Source of the DNA: Ectocarpus siliculosus | Taxonomy: Eukaryota > Sar > Phaeophyceae > Ectocarpales > Ectocarpaceae | Assembly (NCBI GenBank): GCA_000310025.1 | Contig: FN649727.1 | Coordinates: 1,187,463 to 1,251,462 of the forward strand | Direction of reading: 5' to 3' | Length of the DNA: 64,000 nt | In this document: positions 43,383 to 56,448 of the stretch, in pieces | Numbering within the stretch: position 1 is the stretch's first letter | How the letters are laid out: every line of letters starts with the position of its first letter | Notes under the pieces: generated by a model | Told to the model about the DNA's origin: nothing | What the model saw: the letters and a program-made list of their open reading frames with translations, nothing else | The model's database searches: none | Position numbers and translations under genes: made by a program

Positions 43383-46300
43383 TCGCTTGGGGAGAGTGCC
43401 GATGCTCCACGGGTGTTGTCGCCCCGAACACAGCGGCACACGGAGCTCACGGATAAAGCGGTTAGGCAGGCGGTGGCGAAGGTTGTGCATCCGCTCAGGA
43501 AAGGGATGCCGAGGCTGACGAAGGATGGGTCACTGTCGGACTCCGGGAAATGGGGAGACGCTTGGAAGGATCAATCCAAATGGCCTGGGGCGTACATGCG
43601 TCTGGAGGATTCGGGGATACGTGCTATGCGGTCCAAAGGGGATGGTGACTGGACGGCGGAGTCCAAGGAACTTGCGCGGATACACCACCTGGTGACCGGA
43701 ACTGTCGTGTTCGTCATGCCTGAGGTGATTTGCACGAAACAGTAGTCGTAGTAGTCGGAAGAACATAGTTTTGTATGCCTGCACGTGCAGGCTTCTCTAG
43801 TCTCGACAGCAGTACGGCAGTAGTCGGGAGTACGACACAAGATAATACACCCACATGAGATAAGAGACACCCCCATAGAGTACAACCCGGTGATTTGTAC
43901 GACCAAGTGTTGTCCCTGGGGTTTAGTAGGATTTCGAACGAGTACGCGGCTCCAACAGTCAAGGGACAGAGGTTCCAGCGACGTGTGTGTCGTGTGTGCA
44001 ACGAACGTTCCTGCTGTATGAAGTATACAAGTACGATGATGAGAGCCTCGCCGTTGATGAATGAAAGCGCCCCCCAAAACCACGCATCTCTGCCTATCTG
44101 GGAATATGTGTCTAAGTATAATGTAAACAGCACTCGCGATGATTCTACATTTTGCTCCTTCCTACCGCTGAATGTTCAGGTTTTCGACAGACAAGCCCTA
44201 TTGGCATCGAAAGAATTTCAAGTCATTCGGGGTGACCGGGTGGTTGGCGCACGGTTGATTTGCCCCACCTGCCGGAGCAACGCCCACACGAGTTGGGCTT
44301 CGTGGAGCGACGTGAGGACGAGTGTTGGCATTTCCCTGCTAGTTGCTGCTGTGCAATAGCAGACGTCGTAAGAATGTCTTGGTATTTCCCTGTGTGTTGC
44401 TGCTGTGCAAATATGGTGGGCATGTCTTCTGTGTATTGCTTTATTTTTACGCGGTGGGCGCATGCCAATCACCTGATGTTAAGGTGTTTCTGTTCGCGGC
44501 GTTTCTACATCTATCAGATCCGAGCGGTTCACAGCATGTCTGGCGAGAATTTGCTCATTTGCTCAGCCCGCCACCGATGCTTGGGGCCGGAGTGCCGAGC
44601 TGTAACGGACGCCACGATTGCAGCCATGAAACGGCGAGACGACGGTGGGGAGGCGAGGGTGCAAGCCAAGAAGAAGGGAGCGGATAGCGTGGACAGTGCA
44701 CCCGACGCTGTGAAGGCGGCGTTACGCAGGGGTGATATCAAGTGGGAAGGATGTATGAGTCTTGTCAAGACTCTGCTCAAGGGAGGCGTGTCTTTCACGA
44801 TTTCGGACCAGAGGTGTGATTCTCTCGTGCCGCATAAATTGGCCATTGATGGCAATGGGGCATCTCCCTTTCGGGCTATTGTTTGTCCAGCTGGTTGTTT
44901 ATTACAATTCTCGCACGTGCCGTCAACATTCCTGACCGTTTCGATTGTTCCCGGTATCGCTGCTCTGTCGCCCACGAAGTTACATGAGACTTCTTCCGGC
45001 GGCTGTCCAAGCGAAGTACGACTTCGAGTGCTTCGGTAAGGGTGGCGCCGATCATGCCCTTCTCGACCTCACTGTGACAGGAGCGCAGCCTGTAGCGGCT
45101 TTGCACCGTCAAGCGAAGGAGGTACGCTAGGGGGTGTTTGTTGTGCCCTGAATACCTGCGGTCAAATAAATAATATCTTACAAGTGCAGAACGGAGAGTA
45201 GACCTATAAACTCGGCAAAACTAGGATCGGGGTTTATATTGAAAGTGCTTTCCCGATGCAACTCCAGATGCTACTCCAGAAAAAAAAATCATATGGTTTG
45301 CGTACAACGATGGCCTCTGCTTGGAGTTTCGGTTTTACTTTGCATTATGGTCTATTGATGTGTTATTCTTGCAGGCATACGACTTCAAGCAGAGACAGAG
45401 GCACACGTGCTGGAACGTGTTCGCAGCGATGCACAAGGGCTCAGGAGTGTTCCCGAAGTTGGGGGTGGTGGGGAGCGGCACCCTTCTATCTGGCCCCTCT
45501 CAGGCATACATGGAGACGTACTGCTCGAAGTCGTTCCAGGCGGTGAGGAACGCTTGGAAGGAGGGCTGTAGTTTTGAACAACTACGAGTGTTGGGTATGC
45601 TTGCACATGAGCTGAGAGTGCATCCACATCTAGAGCTAGGCCAAAACATGGGCTAAGCCTTTGCTGTTGATCGTTTGCATTTATTGTCCCCCTTGCTAGG
45701 TCAAGCCACTTCTGAAGAGAGAGCTTTGCAACCTCTCACCAGGGAAAGCGGTTTCGGTGGATGCTACGTTCAGGTTGGCGAAAATAGCCACTGGCGACGC
45801 CTCCTGCATCGTCTTCTTGCTGGGAGAGTTCGGCCACATCATTGGATGGGCCGCTCTACGGTCCGACAAGTGGAGCAACTTGTTGCCATTGCTTCATGCG
45901 TGAGTCATGCGATGCGATGTTGATGGGCGTGTAGACGCACCAAAGATCGGAGATATTTGAAGATGGACGCTAGCTTGTTGCGCTAACCTGGAGCGGCATC
46001 TCATTCTTTGCGGCGGTGACACACAGTTGAAAACGACGGCCTTAGATTCGAGACCCATAATTTTTCCTTTTTCCCCTGTTTTCACATCCTTTTACCAACG
46101 AACAGGCTGAGGGCACGTCTGGACCGGCTGGGGACACTGAACGATGTGGTGAAGGTGTTTGCGGACACCTGCTGCGAAGGGAAGAAGGACGTCACCGTTC
46201 ACTTGTGTGTCGACATTTTCCCGAACGTGAAGAGGACTCCGTTCGCAGACCTGTTTCACAAGGTCCAGATTATTTCCACCCACACACTGAGTGCACACCC

Positions 46301-49300
46301 TCTCCACGCCGCACTATCCAGGTAAATCGAAAGCGGAAAAGGGGATAGATTTTCGACTGCATGGAAATGTTGCGATTCGTATCGTCTCGGTGATTGGTAA
46401 AGCTAACTGAGGTGTTGTAGTAGGGCACACACGACGGGTGCAATGACCCATCCACGGACGTCGATGGTAGCGACCAACGTAGGTCACGATTGCCCGTTTC
46501 ACCCCCCTGCTCGCGTTCTTTCTTTGACGTCGCCGCTTGCTGTTTGTCAGGGAGGTCGGCACCTGCATCGCAGCGAAGCATGAGCCGGACGTCCACCGCG
46601 TGGCGGCCTACATCATCAACAACAGGGGCGTCAACGCAGAGGAGGCTATGGCTCTGGCTGGGAACAGCCACTACAGGAGATTCGTCCGTACGCGCACACC
46701 TCCCGACTGCGCCGCCCGACTGGGGGACGTTTACGAGAAGTACCTCAAGCTCAGCAACGAATGCGTGCAGAGGGGCGAGAGACCGCTATACCAGTGAGTG
46801 TGTGGTGTCGTTACGCAGTGATTTTGTTGTTGTTTACGTCGTCTATACTCAGTTGAGATTGGGCTAGCAATTTTGTTGTCGTAGTGTTGACCATTTTGCC
46901 GTGGACCTCGATTGCGCACCCCGAAACAACAGGGAGAAGCGAGGTGCGTCGCAGAGCACTCTCTCTGCTTTCCAGAACGTCATCGCTTGCGCTAATAAGG
47001 GTTGTTTCGCCATGGACGACGTCAAGGACTCGTACGTCTGCGACAGGATCGGCGAAAAGACTGAACTTGCCCACTTGAAGAAGCTCGGGGGCACCGGTGC
47101 AAACGAAGCGGCGCACAGGTAAACGGTTGTGGGTATCTACATTTATCCCATTTGTAGGGAAATGCTCAAGCAGCGGTAACAAGAATAACAACAATGATGG
47201 TAGGGTCTTTGAGAGTTCCTGATCACATGTTCAATAGTAGTACCAATTTCAAAAAATTGACGTGGGTATGCATACCCCGCCCCTCTACCGCCTTCCAGCC
47301 AGGCAAACGGAAGAATCGCGACGATAGCCTCAAGGATGAGTGAGGCGAGGTCTGAGCGCGAGATTTGGTTGTGGATTCACGAGCACAACCGCACCTGCGA
47401 CGAGAACCGAGGTATAGCGAAGCCGGACTTCCTGAGAAACTACTGGGAAGAGGAGAAGATCAGGAGGCTGGCAGGGAACGTCGAGGGACCGTCCCCAAGA
47501 GGGAACCTGAGGATTCCACCGGAGGCAAGGCGCCGTAATACGTGTTGAATGGTACGCTTTCGGGAAACAGACTAGGGTTGAAACACAGTCAATGCACTCA
47601 CGGTAGGTCGTCCCCGTCTGCAACCACCTGATTGTTGTCCGTTCCCGTATTCAACCTGATTTGTTCTTTCGCTAACCCAGTTGGAGGAAAAGGATATGGA
47701 GCTGATGGGGTACGACTACCTCTCTTTGGACCAAGACAAGGTTGCGAAGGAGGTTGCGGAGAAGTACCGGATGGACTGGAGTTCGATAAGTGCCGCCGCC
47801 TTACCAGCAGTGTCTGGGGAAGACCCCTTGCCAGGTTCGTTTTCTTTGCCGGCGGCGTTAGGAAAGAACCCAAAAACAACATCGAGTAGAGCACCATGTC
47901 CACGTACAAACTAGCGTTGTGTTTGCCCATGCTTTTGTCAGGGGAGAACAAGTTCGAACGTGAAGGAGAACAGACGCAAGTTAGGATTGCGCCTGCAACA
48001 AGTTCAGGTGTGGCGTCCATATCTTTTGGACGGCATGGGGGAAGAGGTTCCGAACGCATTGCCGGAGCTGGGGGCAATGTTAGGTCAGGTGCGGGCGGGA
48101 TGGCGGTGACCGGGTTGGCACCTGCTGGAAGGGACAGCACCGCTGTGGGGGGAAGCGGAACAGGTGCCCCGAGAGCTACTACGACGGAAAGCGAAGCCTC
48201 TATGGGGGCGGGGAGCACCAGAGCAGGCTCTACCATGGCATCCGCAACAGCCCTTGGAAAGCGACCAGGTGCTTTTGATGGACGATAGGCATCTGTTTGA
48301 GACCGTCGCGTATAGCGTACAATGGCTTTCGATTCGGCATGCCCTCCCACCTGTGTTCCCTCCCTCCATTTTCCCTCCGTCTCGCCCCTCACGCCGCCAC
48401 GCCTCACCATCGGCTCACGATTCGGCATGCCCTCCCACCTTCCTTCCCTTCATTTTCCCTCTGTTGCCCTCTTCCCTGACCACCACTGCAGCGGCTCGGA
48501 CGGGCGGGACAGTTGGCGCAGGAGCGGCAGCAAGGGCGGCCTCCCCAGCAGATACTCGAGCTGGGCCGAGAGCGAGCGGGATGAGTTGGACCTCGAGAGA
48601 TGACGCCGCACCTACGATGGGGCAGACGGCGGGCGTGAGGGAGGTGGCTGGACCGAGAGACGGGCAGGGGAGGGTAACCAAGTTCAGGAGGGCCTCCGCG
48701 TTGACTGATAAGTTTGCGATGCCTGCTACAGCGGACGACAAGAAGCTTGCATGCGCTGCCTTTGGGGCGGCGAAGGCGACAGGTCTGCGAGGCGAAGAGG
48801 TGTGGGAGGCTGCTGCCGCGGAATACAACAGCATGTTAGGCCAGGTCTTCCACACCATGGCAGCCACCGGTCAACCCAGCAAGTATAACTACAGCTTCAA
48901 CCCCATCGATCGATCACACTTCAAGCGTTATTGGGAAGAGATGTCGGCTGCCTCCATATTACCGATGGCCGGTGCGGTGTTCGAGCGGTTGGGGGCGGGG
49001 GCGGGGGCGGCGGCGGGGACGGCGGCGGCGGCGGGGGCAGCGGCGGGGACGGCGGCGGCGGCGGGGACGGCGGCGCGGGCAGCGGCGGGGGCGGCGGCGG
49101 GGGCGGCGACGGGGGCGGCGACGGGCGTGGAGCACCGGAAGCTAACTGCTCATGAACATCGCACGTGGAGCGGTAACAAACTAAAGAAGGCTTGTCGGGA
49201 AAGGGGCATTACGGTCTCAAACTTGACACATCTTGACAAGGCGGCTCAGAAGTTGTCCGACGCCGGTTGGGTCGTCGGCGAGGGGGAGCTGGCAGAAGAA

Positions 49301-49312
49301 CAAGTGGCATAG
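43383..49312 (+). CDS. DDE transposase-like multi-exon gene (possibly domesticated)
   Basis: Exons read by frame and splice sites: ~43383-43724, 44180-44311, 44518-44813, 44980-45121, 45375-45587, 45700-45899, 46106-46321, 46551-46793, 46885-47118, 47299-~47536, 47681-47834, 47942-48268, 48492-49312. The true start and the end of exon 10 are unresolved; other junctions agree in phase. N-terminal part: KWPGAYMRLED, then two Cys clusters (CPTC...HTSW; CSARHRCLGPEC) likely to bind zinc. Middle: VSVDATFRLAKI, KVFADTCCEGKK, HKVQIISTH, then GTGANEAAHSQANGRIATIA and WLWIHEHNRT. A Cys/His head, Asp-bearing core and GTxxNEAxH plus HN box resemble RNase-H-fold transposases such as the KDZ (Kyakuja-Dileera-Zisupton) group; the exact family is uncertain. 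Exons 12-13 add a Gly/Ala-rich low-complexity region and an end (HRTWSGNKLKKACRERGI) resembling a SAP-type motif. No terminal inverted repeats were found. Confidence 0.65.
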
Positions 49313-50962
49313 GGGTGGACTAGGAGTGCACGTTTGTTTTGGGGCGGCCGTCTTTGAGGTTGGGGTACTCCGTTTTATTGCAGGAGAGTGTGTGCAGGAG
49401 TCTCGTGTATGGATGAACCCGTTGTGTTTTTTGTGTACTTGAGGTTATCTGTTGTGCTGAGAGGGGGGTCTTCGTCCCTTTGTGCATGCTGCTACTTCTA
49501 CATACAAAAGTAATTCTCCCATAATGTTCTTGGGTGGGACACTGCTGTGCCAGATACAGTATTGTAGTCTACATCATGTGAGAACATGATGTACTGCTGT
49601 AGATGGTATCATTGTGCACATGAGAAAACACAGAATCGGCGACGGCGGCCGTCTGCTGGCGGGAAGCGAACGTGTATAGAAAGAGAGCAGCAAAAATGCT
49701 GAGATGTACACACGCGCAGATTGACTTCGCGCTGAACGCTCTTCGGAGCAACAATTCGATAGGTATGACGTCTGATGTACGGCAGTGCTGCTGTAGTTGT
49801 AGCGTGAGCAGTGCGTTCGTTGTGTCCGTTGTGCAGACTCTTCGTCATACCACATATACATGCATATCACAGCCATCAAGGCGAATGTTACATGGATGGT
49901 CCGAGCGTGGATGCCACAGGGCTATAAGAGGAATCAACAACAGGCCACCACGCCGATACAAAAAAGCACTCGTCCTGCTGTGTGATGCACTGCTGCTGTG
50001 TGTATGCATACTACAGCAGTAGTTTGCCCCAGCCGCTAGCTGCGGGTAAGGATGCCTCGCTTAACAACCCAAGAATAGGTTGTTTGTCAGGTTCGTTGCT
50101 GTCGAAGAAAAAAACGCTGCTGTCTTCGCCGCTGTCAGTGTGGTGAAACAGAAACCGTGCAAAATGGCAGCTTGATTGTGCTTTGCGGGTGTAGGGTTCA
50201 CCGCAGGACAGCTCTCTTCACCTTTAACGGCGCATGTGCACGCTCAAAGCAAAGAGAGACAGGTGTCCGAGAGAATTGGAATGTCAACGGAACAAGACCA
50301 ACAGCAGTGCGTGGTGTACGAGAGGATTGCTGATGAGTCAACGGAACGACAGCGAAAGGCGCCATGCGTCTATCTACCTACAATAGAGTACGAAGGGCCA
50401 GCTTGGGTGCACTGGTTCATGTTGATATTTATGTTGTTGCGTTGTGTAGCCTACGCGCGAGGGTCAAGCCTTCCTGATCATTTCTTTCATCATACTCCCC
50501 CGTCACCGTCATCCGTCTTCCCCAGCAGCCGTCCGCAGCTTGCTTTCTTTCGTAGATTCACACGACTGGAACAGGCGTTCTACGGTGTTCCAGTCTGTTC
50601 GACGATGGAACGGTGGAACATTCCTTCCCACACAAAGAACAAGTATTTTTTTCCCCCAGCGAAGACGTACTCTCCCTCCCCGGGGGGACGGGGGATGGAG
50701 GGGCTGCGGGGCGGCGGGCCGACAAGGGCTGATGCGAGGCGGGGATATGCGGGTCACTAAACAACTCCTTCCTCCTGTTCCCTTCTATCTTCTCGTGGAG
50801 TAAGGTCCGACGCCGAGGGTTTCGTAGAGCTCTGCTTTCGCCCGAAAAAAACATTGGAACTCCAAATCTCCTTTCGATTACGTCACACACTTCTCCGGGG
50901 CAGAACGGCAGGACTAAACGAAGACGCCTTGCTGCTTGTCATACCAGTGGGTGACAAGCACG
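49313..50962. other. Intergenic region
   Basis: No supported gene. A hairpin (CTACATCATG-TGAGAA-CATGATGTA) lies at about 49,570-49,595 and could form in the 3' region of the transposase-like transcript. A 194-codon frame at 50,176-50,760 has no recognisable domain. Confidence 0.5.
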
Positions 50963-53900
50963 ATGCTCGCCATGAAGGTAGCCTTGGCGGCAAGCTTCGT
51001 CGGCGTGGTGGTCGGACTCTGCCCCGCACCGAAGTCACTGCTGCGAACGCCGGAAAGAGGCGCCCTGCTGCTGCCCTCTAGGGACAATGGTATGCCCGCC
51101 GCAGCTGCACGAACATCCATCCGCATGGCGTCATCATCTCCTGCTGACGGGGGCGGCGATGAGCAGAGCACGGGGCCGTTCACGCGCAAGTCGCTCCTTG
51201 AGGGCGTGACGAAAGCTGCTGGAGTGCTCGGTGCGGGAACCTTCGTGCAGAAGGGCTTCGTCGCCGGCGTGCCGTATCACGGCAGCCCGGATCTGAGCGG
51301 CAAGGTGACGGGACAGAATATGATCGATCACTCACCACAGGACGGTTCATGTTTTTTTACTGCGGACAGTCCGGTCGGTTTAGTCAACCAAGGACGCTCG
51401 CTATGTAGGCCTGCTCTCTCTTTATCTCGATCTCGCTCCACCGCCAAGGACAAGCGCGTCTGACCCCGGCACCGCTGTTGTCCATTACCTGCATAAGTAT
51501 AGCAGGGCGGGTGCGAACGATTTGATTGTCGGTTGTTGGGCCAGGTTCTCGCGTGAGGGTGTTCGGCAACAAAGTGTTCTTTGCTGACTCATCGTCGCCT
51601 GGATCTATCTGTGGATGGATCTCACACACCCGTTTGTTGGCAACTGGTCGAGAGCAGCAGTACAGAATTATGGCAGGTCGGCTGAAACCGCTTCGCGCGC
51701 CACGATGAGTCCTACACGAGTCAGCCGAGAGGACCCATCCGTTGGGTTGTAGATCATGCATCGCGTCGGCCCGTGAACGGTATTTTTAGACGAAAACATG
51801 CCGACTTGGTTTCAGCTAAAGGCAATACAACAGCGTGTTGCTGAGTGTCCGTGGTCGTGCGGCATGCGGCCTACACGTCGGAACTGCGGAATTTATCAAG
51901 CAGGTGCACTGCAGTACAGAGGTTTAGTCTAGCGATCCCCCATGTGTTGCCTGTGTGATCACATGTATGTAGACTATGTGGGTACACACCGCTCTCTCTG
52001 TAATTTGGCACACATATCTTACCACCTGCGAGCTTGAATAGAGTCGGCGCCGAAGCTACTGCTGTACATTTAGTATCGCCCACGGCCTGTGCTCGAGACG
52101 ATACCGCTCAATTTGAATTCGGTCGGAGTAGAGTGAACAGATCCTGGTTGGTCCGTACGTACCTCTGCTCGTGTTGAAAAAGCAATGACTGATACGTCCG
52201 GAGCCATTTGTCTTCCCTCCACACCTACCGTACCATGCGCACAATGGACGAGGGAGTGCTTCAGCTTTGTTGCCCGGCTTGCAACGCCTTCCAAGTTTCC
52301 CGTCATGAGCGCACCCCCCCACCCCCTCTCGCCACGCCACTCACTTTCAACTCTACGCTCATGATGGTAAAAACCAACTTCAACTGGATTTTTTTTTTTT
52401 TTGTCTTCACTTCAAATCAGCGCTGACAGCAATACTGTAGTGCCGTTTACTCCAACCCGTGGTCACACAGAAGAGCCCAACTGGATGCAAGATGGTAACA
52501 AACACAACTTCCAACTGGATGCAAGATGAAATAATCCAACTTCCATCTGGATGCAAATGTTGATTATCGTCGATGTATATCATACAGACGGCGGTTATCA
52601 CGGGAGGAAACACGGGGCTGGGCAAGGAGACCGCGGTGCGGCTAGCGCAGCTCGGGGCCGACGTGACGATCGCCTGCAGGAACCCGGACAAGGCCTTCGC
52701 GGCGCTGGATGACATCAAGGCTCAAGCCCCCGGGGCTAAGGTTAGTCCAGCCCTCGTATCGCGTGCTGCAGTACTTGATGCCTGATGTGAGGTGCGAAAA
52801 GAAAAGTTGCGATGTGAAAACGGACTTGAAAGAAAGGCGTTGGCGACAGTCAAAAGACAAGCGGGCTACGTACCAGTGGCTAAAAGGCCAAGAAGGGGCA
52901 GAAATCACCGTCCCGGTGTTCTCATCCAGCTTTCGCACGGCCTGGCTGGACACGCAACAGTGGACGGGCCACGATAGCCACGTATCTACTGCTGTACGGC
53001 TGTTGAACCGGACGACCATTCTGTAGGGGGTGTGCTATCACGTGTGGCCCGTGCGATAATCTGCACTCAAAGGACTCCAACCCGCATGCGCATGTGATAA
53101 AGATGGAGTGTGAAATGTCACCCATGTGACCAAGTGCGCGCACATGACCCTACCTACAGCGGTGTGATGACGAGGGAGGGTGTTAGGCACGGGGCGTGAT
53201 AACGTTACGCGTATGCTATCATGAAGTCCTCCCTCCCACAAGACTCCACCCGTCAGGGGCGTGATAAAAGACGGGGTATGATACGATAATGTTACGCGTG
53301 TCATGAAGTGCCCACACACAGCACCAGCTACAGGGCTACAGGTAGTGCGGTATGTGCAATGACGCGCGCCGCTTCTGCGTGAATCGCGACGTAGAGTCGT
53401 ATTTTCACTTGTGGAAGACCTGGTGGGAGGGGACCCTCCTGTCAAAAAACAAGAAATATTGTTTTCGACGTTTGCGCCGGTGCTGTGTGCAAAACCGAGC
53501 ACAGCGCGCCCAAAACCTGAGCGAAAAGACGACCAAGCTTTCACCGTGTACGAAAAACAACACACAGTCTAAGCCGCGGTGCTTTCGGCAGTGTTGTGCG
53601 CTTCGTTCATCTCCGCTGTGTTGTCGGTCGCCATAGATCTAGCGCAGGCCTGCAAGCGCACGCAGGCCTGCGTGCGCTTGTGCGGGTGATCATGGCCTAC
53701 CACAACGGTACGATATAGAGCTACGTGGATATGTTTTTATGGCTCAATGGAGGATGTGGTGTCTTCTGTGACCGTGCGATTTAGTAGTCTAACAATGTTT
53801 TCTGTACATTTTCGTTGGGGATGTGGTATCCTACGTCGCCTACGGTACGCCGCGTGTGGTCTCCGCTGCGAATCGTGCATGTGTGGGCATCGCCGTGGTT

Positions 53901-56166
53901 CTCGTCATCGCCGTGGTGTTCTGTTGACCTTGTTGTTGGCGATATCTCTGAACTCCGATACGGCATGCGACGCCGAGGGTGCGGTAAGAACCCCACGGGG
54001 TCAGAGGTTGGTGTCGTTGCCCCCTGAGTTATTCACCCTGCTTTCGTCAAAGACGATATTGATTATCAGGGTCACATACCTGTATTCCTGTAACATTCCT
54101 CCTAAACTCGGTACGGGAACGAAGGTCTATCTTGCCCCTCTTGTTGCCCTGGCCAACGTACACCTCTAGGTTGTTTGGTCATGAAGGGAGTCACGGGCTC
54201 GATGCATGTTGGGTGCAATATCTTGCCGTGACCCGGCCTGGTGAAACGGTGCACCCCGGCCTCCATAACCAATACAGTCTTCTCGGCATACGCTGCCGCT
54301 GTACTTGGTTTTCACACTTTTGCTCACCCCCAGAGCATGTGCTCGGGCTGTGCACAGCGGCGTGCCTTCTTTTTTGTATCAGCAGTTTGGGCTACTCTTA
54401 AGTTACACTTCGCTGTCTCTCCCCCGCTCTTCCCTTTTCTCCGGCAGGTCGGGGCGATGCCGTTGGACCTGGCATCCCTCGACAGCGTTGGATCCTTCGC
54501 CAAGCGGTACGCCTCCTCCTCCGACCGGCTGGACATCCTGGTCAACAACGCGGGCGTGATGGCCATCCCCGAGCGCCAGGCGACTAAGGACGGCTTCGAG
54601 ATGCAGTTCGGAACCAACCACCTCGGTGAGCGTCGAACGACGAGACAAGAGTTTGTACATAGGTGGCAGTGCAAGAAAAACAAACACACTTATTTTGTGT
54701 AGGTGTGGCAGTACGCCGCGTGTGCCTTGTACCTATCTATTTTTTTCCTCCGCCCCGTGTGGGCCATTTTTGTTTGTTTGCAATGTGGAATGGCATACAC
54801 GCCCGAAATGTGACTGGGGAGCGAGAAATTCGATTCCCCAAAGGAGCAGGAGGAAGTTCCGCTGCCCTTGATTTTTTTTTCCGGGCGACGAGCCAACCGG
54901 CACCGGTTGTGCCCCGCTCTCGCCCCCCTGTCTCCCATCACTCGCACACAAACCATGTATTCGACCGCTTTTCTTTTTTATGTAATAGTTCCTCATCGCA
55001 TGGCTGTTCACGGCGGCAACACTGCCTTCTCCTCCCTCGCGTGAAGGGCACTTTCGACTCACGAGCCTGCTGATGCCGGCTCTGCTCAAGAGCCCGGACG
55101 CGCGGGTGGTCAACGTCGCGAGCTCGGCGCACCTGTTCGCGTCCTCGGTGGAGTGGGACGACCTCAACGCCCAGGCCCCCGGCGCTTACGCGCCCTGGAA
55201 GGCCTACGGTCTCAGCAAGCTCAGCAACATCTACTTCACCAAGGCCCTGCAGAGAAGAGTGGACAGCAAAGGAGGTGTGGGCTGCTTGCTGCCATGTGGA
55301 AGCAAAAGGAGTGGCTTGTTTGGCGGGCTGTTGGGGGAGTGGTACAATATGCTTCACGGAGTAGACGCCGAAAATTTTGGTCCCATGTAGTTTGTTAGCG
55401 CGCGCGCGGGTGTGCCACGAGCAGAACCGACGTTGGACCGCGGTCGGGCTATCTACTGCTGGCCATCGGGGCCTTAGGTACGTCGGGAGGCCTACGTAAT
55501 ACTGGTTTGTTTCTACGGCATGTTTTCAGGTCTGTCTTGGTATTGTTTGTTGAAACTGAACGCCGGGATATAGCATCCTCGCGTCGTTGCGTACTGCGCT
55601 TTGCGCACATGCTTTGCGTGTAATGATCCCCAATCCCCCCCCCTGAAGTGTAGTCCATGCCCGATGAGTCACCCGGGTCCGTTTTTTGTGGGGACCATGG
55701 CTGCGAAGAACAACGGGTGCGCCCCCTCCCCCGTCCCTCCGCCGCCACCCTGCAGGCTCCATCACAGCGACGACTTTGCACCCGGGAGCTTGCCGAACGG
55801 AACTAGGCCGGTATCTGTTCGACCCTTCCCAGCCGGCGAACCCTCTAGTCTACCCCGCTCTCGCCGCATTGACGCTGGTCACCAAATCTTCGAAGGAGGG
55901 TGCTCAGACACAGGTGCGACGTTCTCTCGACTGCCAGTTCGAGGTAACGGGGGCGCGTAGCAACCGTCCGGCTTCCTCCAGTATTATTGCGTCGGCATCG
56001 GGTTTGACGCACAGCAGTTTTTAGTGCTGCAAATGCTGCACTCAAGTCGCCGGATAGGGATAAGCCCCTCCTGTACTTCGTTAGTGTCGCAAATGTCTCG
56101 ATGGTATGCCTCTCATGGCCTCCTGTTTGGTTTTCTTCTCCCCATGTCTGCCTGCCTGCCTCTCTG

Positions 56167-56219
<53 letters not shown>

Positions 56220-56448
56220 GTCTGTCTCTGTCTCTGTCTCTCTCTGTCTATCTATCTATCATTCCCCCTTTGATTTTTAGATCGCGTGCGCAGCGGATCC
56301 TGCCCTCGGCAAGGGGAGCTCCGCGGGGGGGACATACTTTGTCGGGCCTAAGATTTCCGAGTTGCCTTCGGAGTTGGCAAGAGATCCCGAAGCGGCGGAG
56401 CGGATGTGGGCAGCCAGCGAGAAGTTGGTTGGGAAGTTTTCTGTGTAA
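50963..56448 (+). CDS. Short-chain dehydrogenase/reductase with a putative plastid leader, six exons
   Basis: Exons: 50963-51304, 52588-52740, 54448-54625, 55047-55274, 55756-55913, 56281-56448; all GT-AG and phase-consistent; 408 residues. NAD(P)-dependent oxidoreductase of the retinol dehydrogenase/WWOX-like classical SDR type. Visible motifs: the cofactor loop TGGNTGLG (119-126), NNAG (198-201), the VNVASSA serine (250/251), and catalytic Tyr278 and Lys282 in AYGLSK, followed by [16 protein letters not shown]. Residues 1-114 precede the Rossmann fold. They start with a hydrophobic signal-like segment ([20 protein letters not shown]) and continue with a Ser/Arg/Ala-rich stretch and a second weak hydrophobic patch ([19 protein letters not shown]). 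This is the layout of stramenopile plastid-targeted proteins, although the canonical ASAF motif is absent. Met at 50,972 is an alternative start. Substrate unknown. Confidence 0.9.
51305..52587 (+). other. SDR intron 1
   Basis: 1283 bp. Near its 3' end (about 52,470-52,560) three short repeats of the type CAACTGGATGCAAGATG occur. Nothing else was recognised. Confidence 0.7.
52741..54447 (+). other. SDR intron 2 with short repeats and a palindrome
   Basis: 1707 bp. It contains two imperfect copies of a GATAA-GTTACGCGT...TCATGAAG unit near 53,200 and 53,290, and a perfect 28-bp palindrome at 53,653-53,680. No gene was recognised. Confidence 0.75.
53653..53680. repeat. Perfect 28-bp palindrome
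   Basis: Self-complementary over all 28 bases, centred on CAGGCCTG. It could extrude as a cruciform or act as a symmetric binding site; no function is shown by the sequence. Confidence 0.9.
54626..55046 (+). other. SDR intron 3
   Basis: 421 bp, donor G|GTGAGC and acceptor GTGAAG|GG. Contains T runs only. Confidence 0.75.
55275..55755 (+). other. SDR intron 4
   Basis: 481 bp, donor GTGTGG and acceptor CCTGCAG. No element recognised. Confidence 0.75.
56160..56255 (+). repeat. CT microsatellite in SDR intron 5
   Basis: Long (CT)n/(TCTG)n tract forming the pyrimidine-rich lead-in to the last SDR exon acceptor at 56,280. Confidence 0.9.

Noticed and set aside
50176-50760. 194-codon plus-strand open frame between the transposase-like gene and the SDR
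   Set aside because: No domain, signal or splice context was recognised, and its C-terminal part is low-complexity Pro/Gly/Arg. GC-rich sequence yields such frames by chance.
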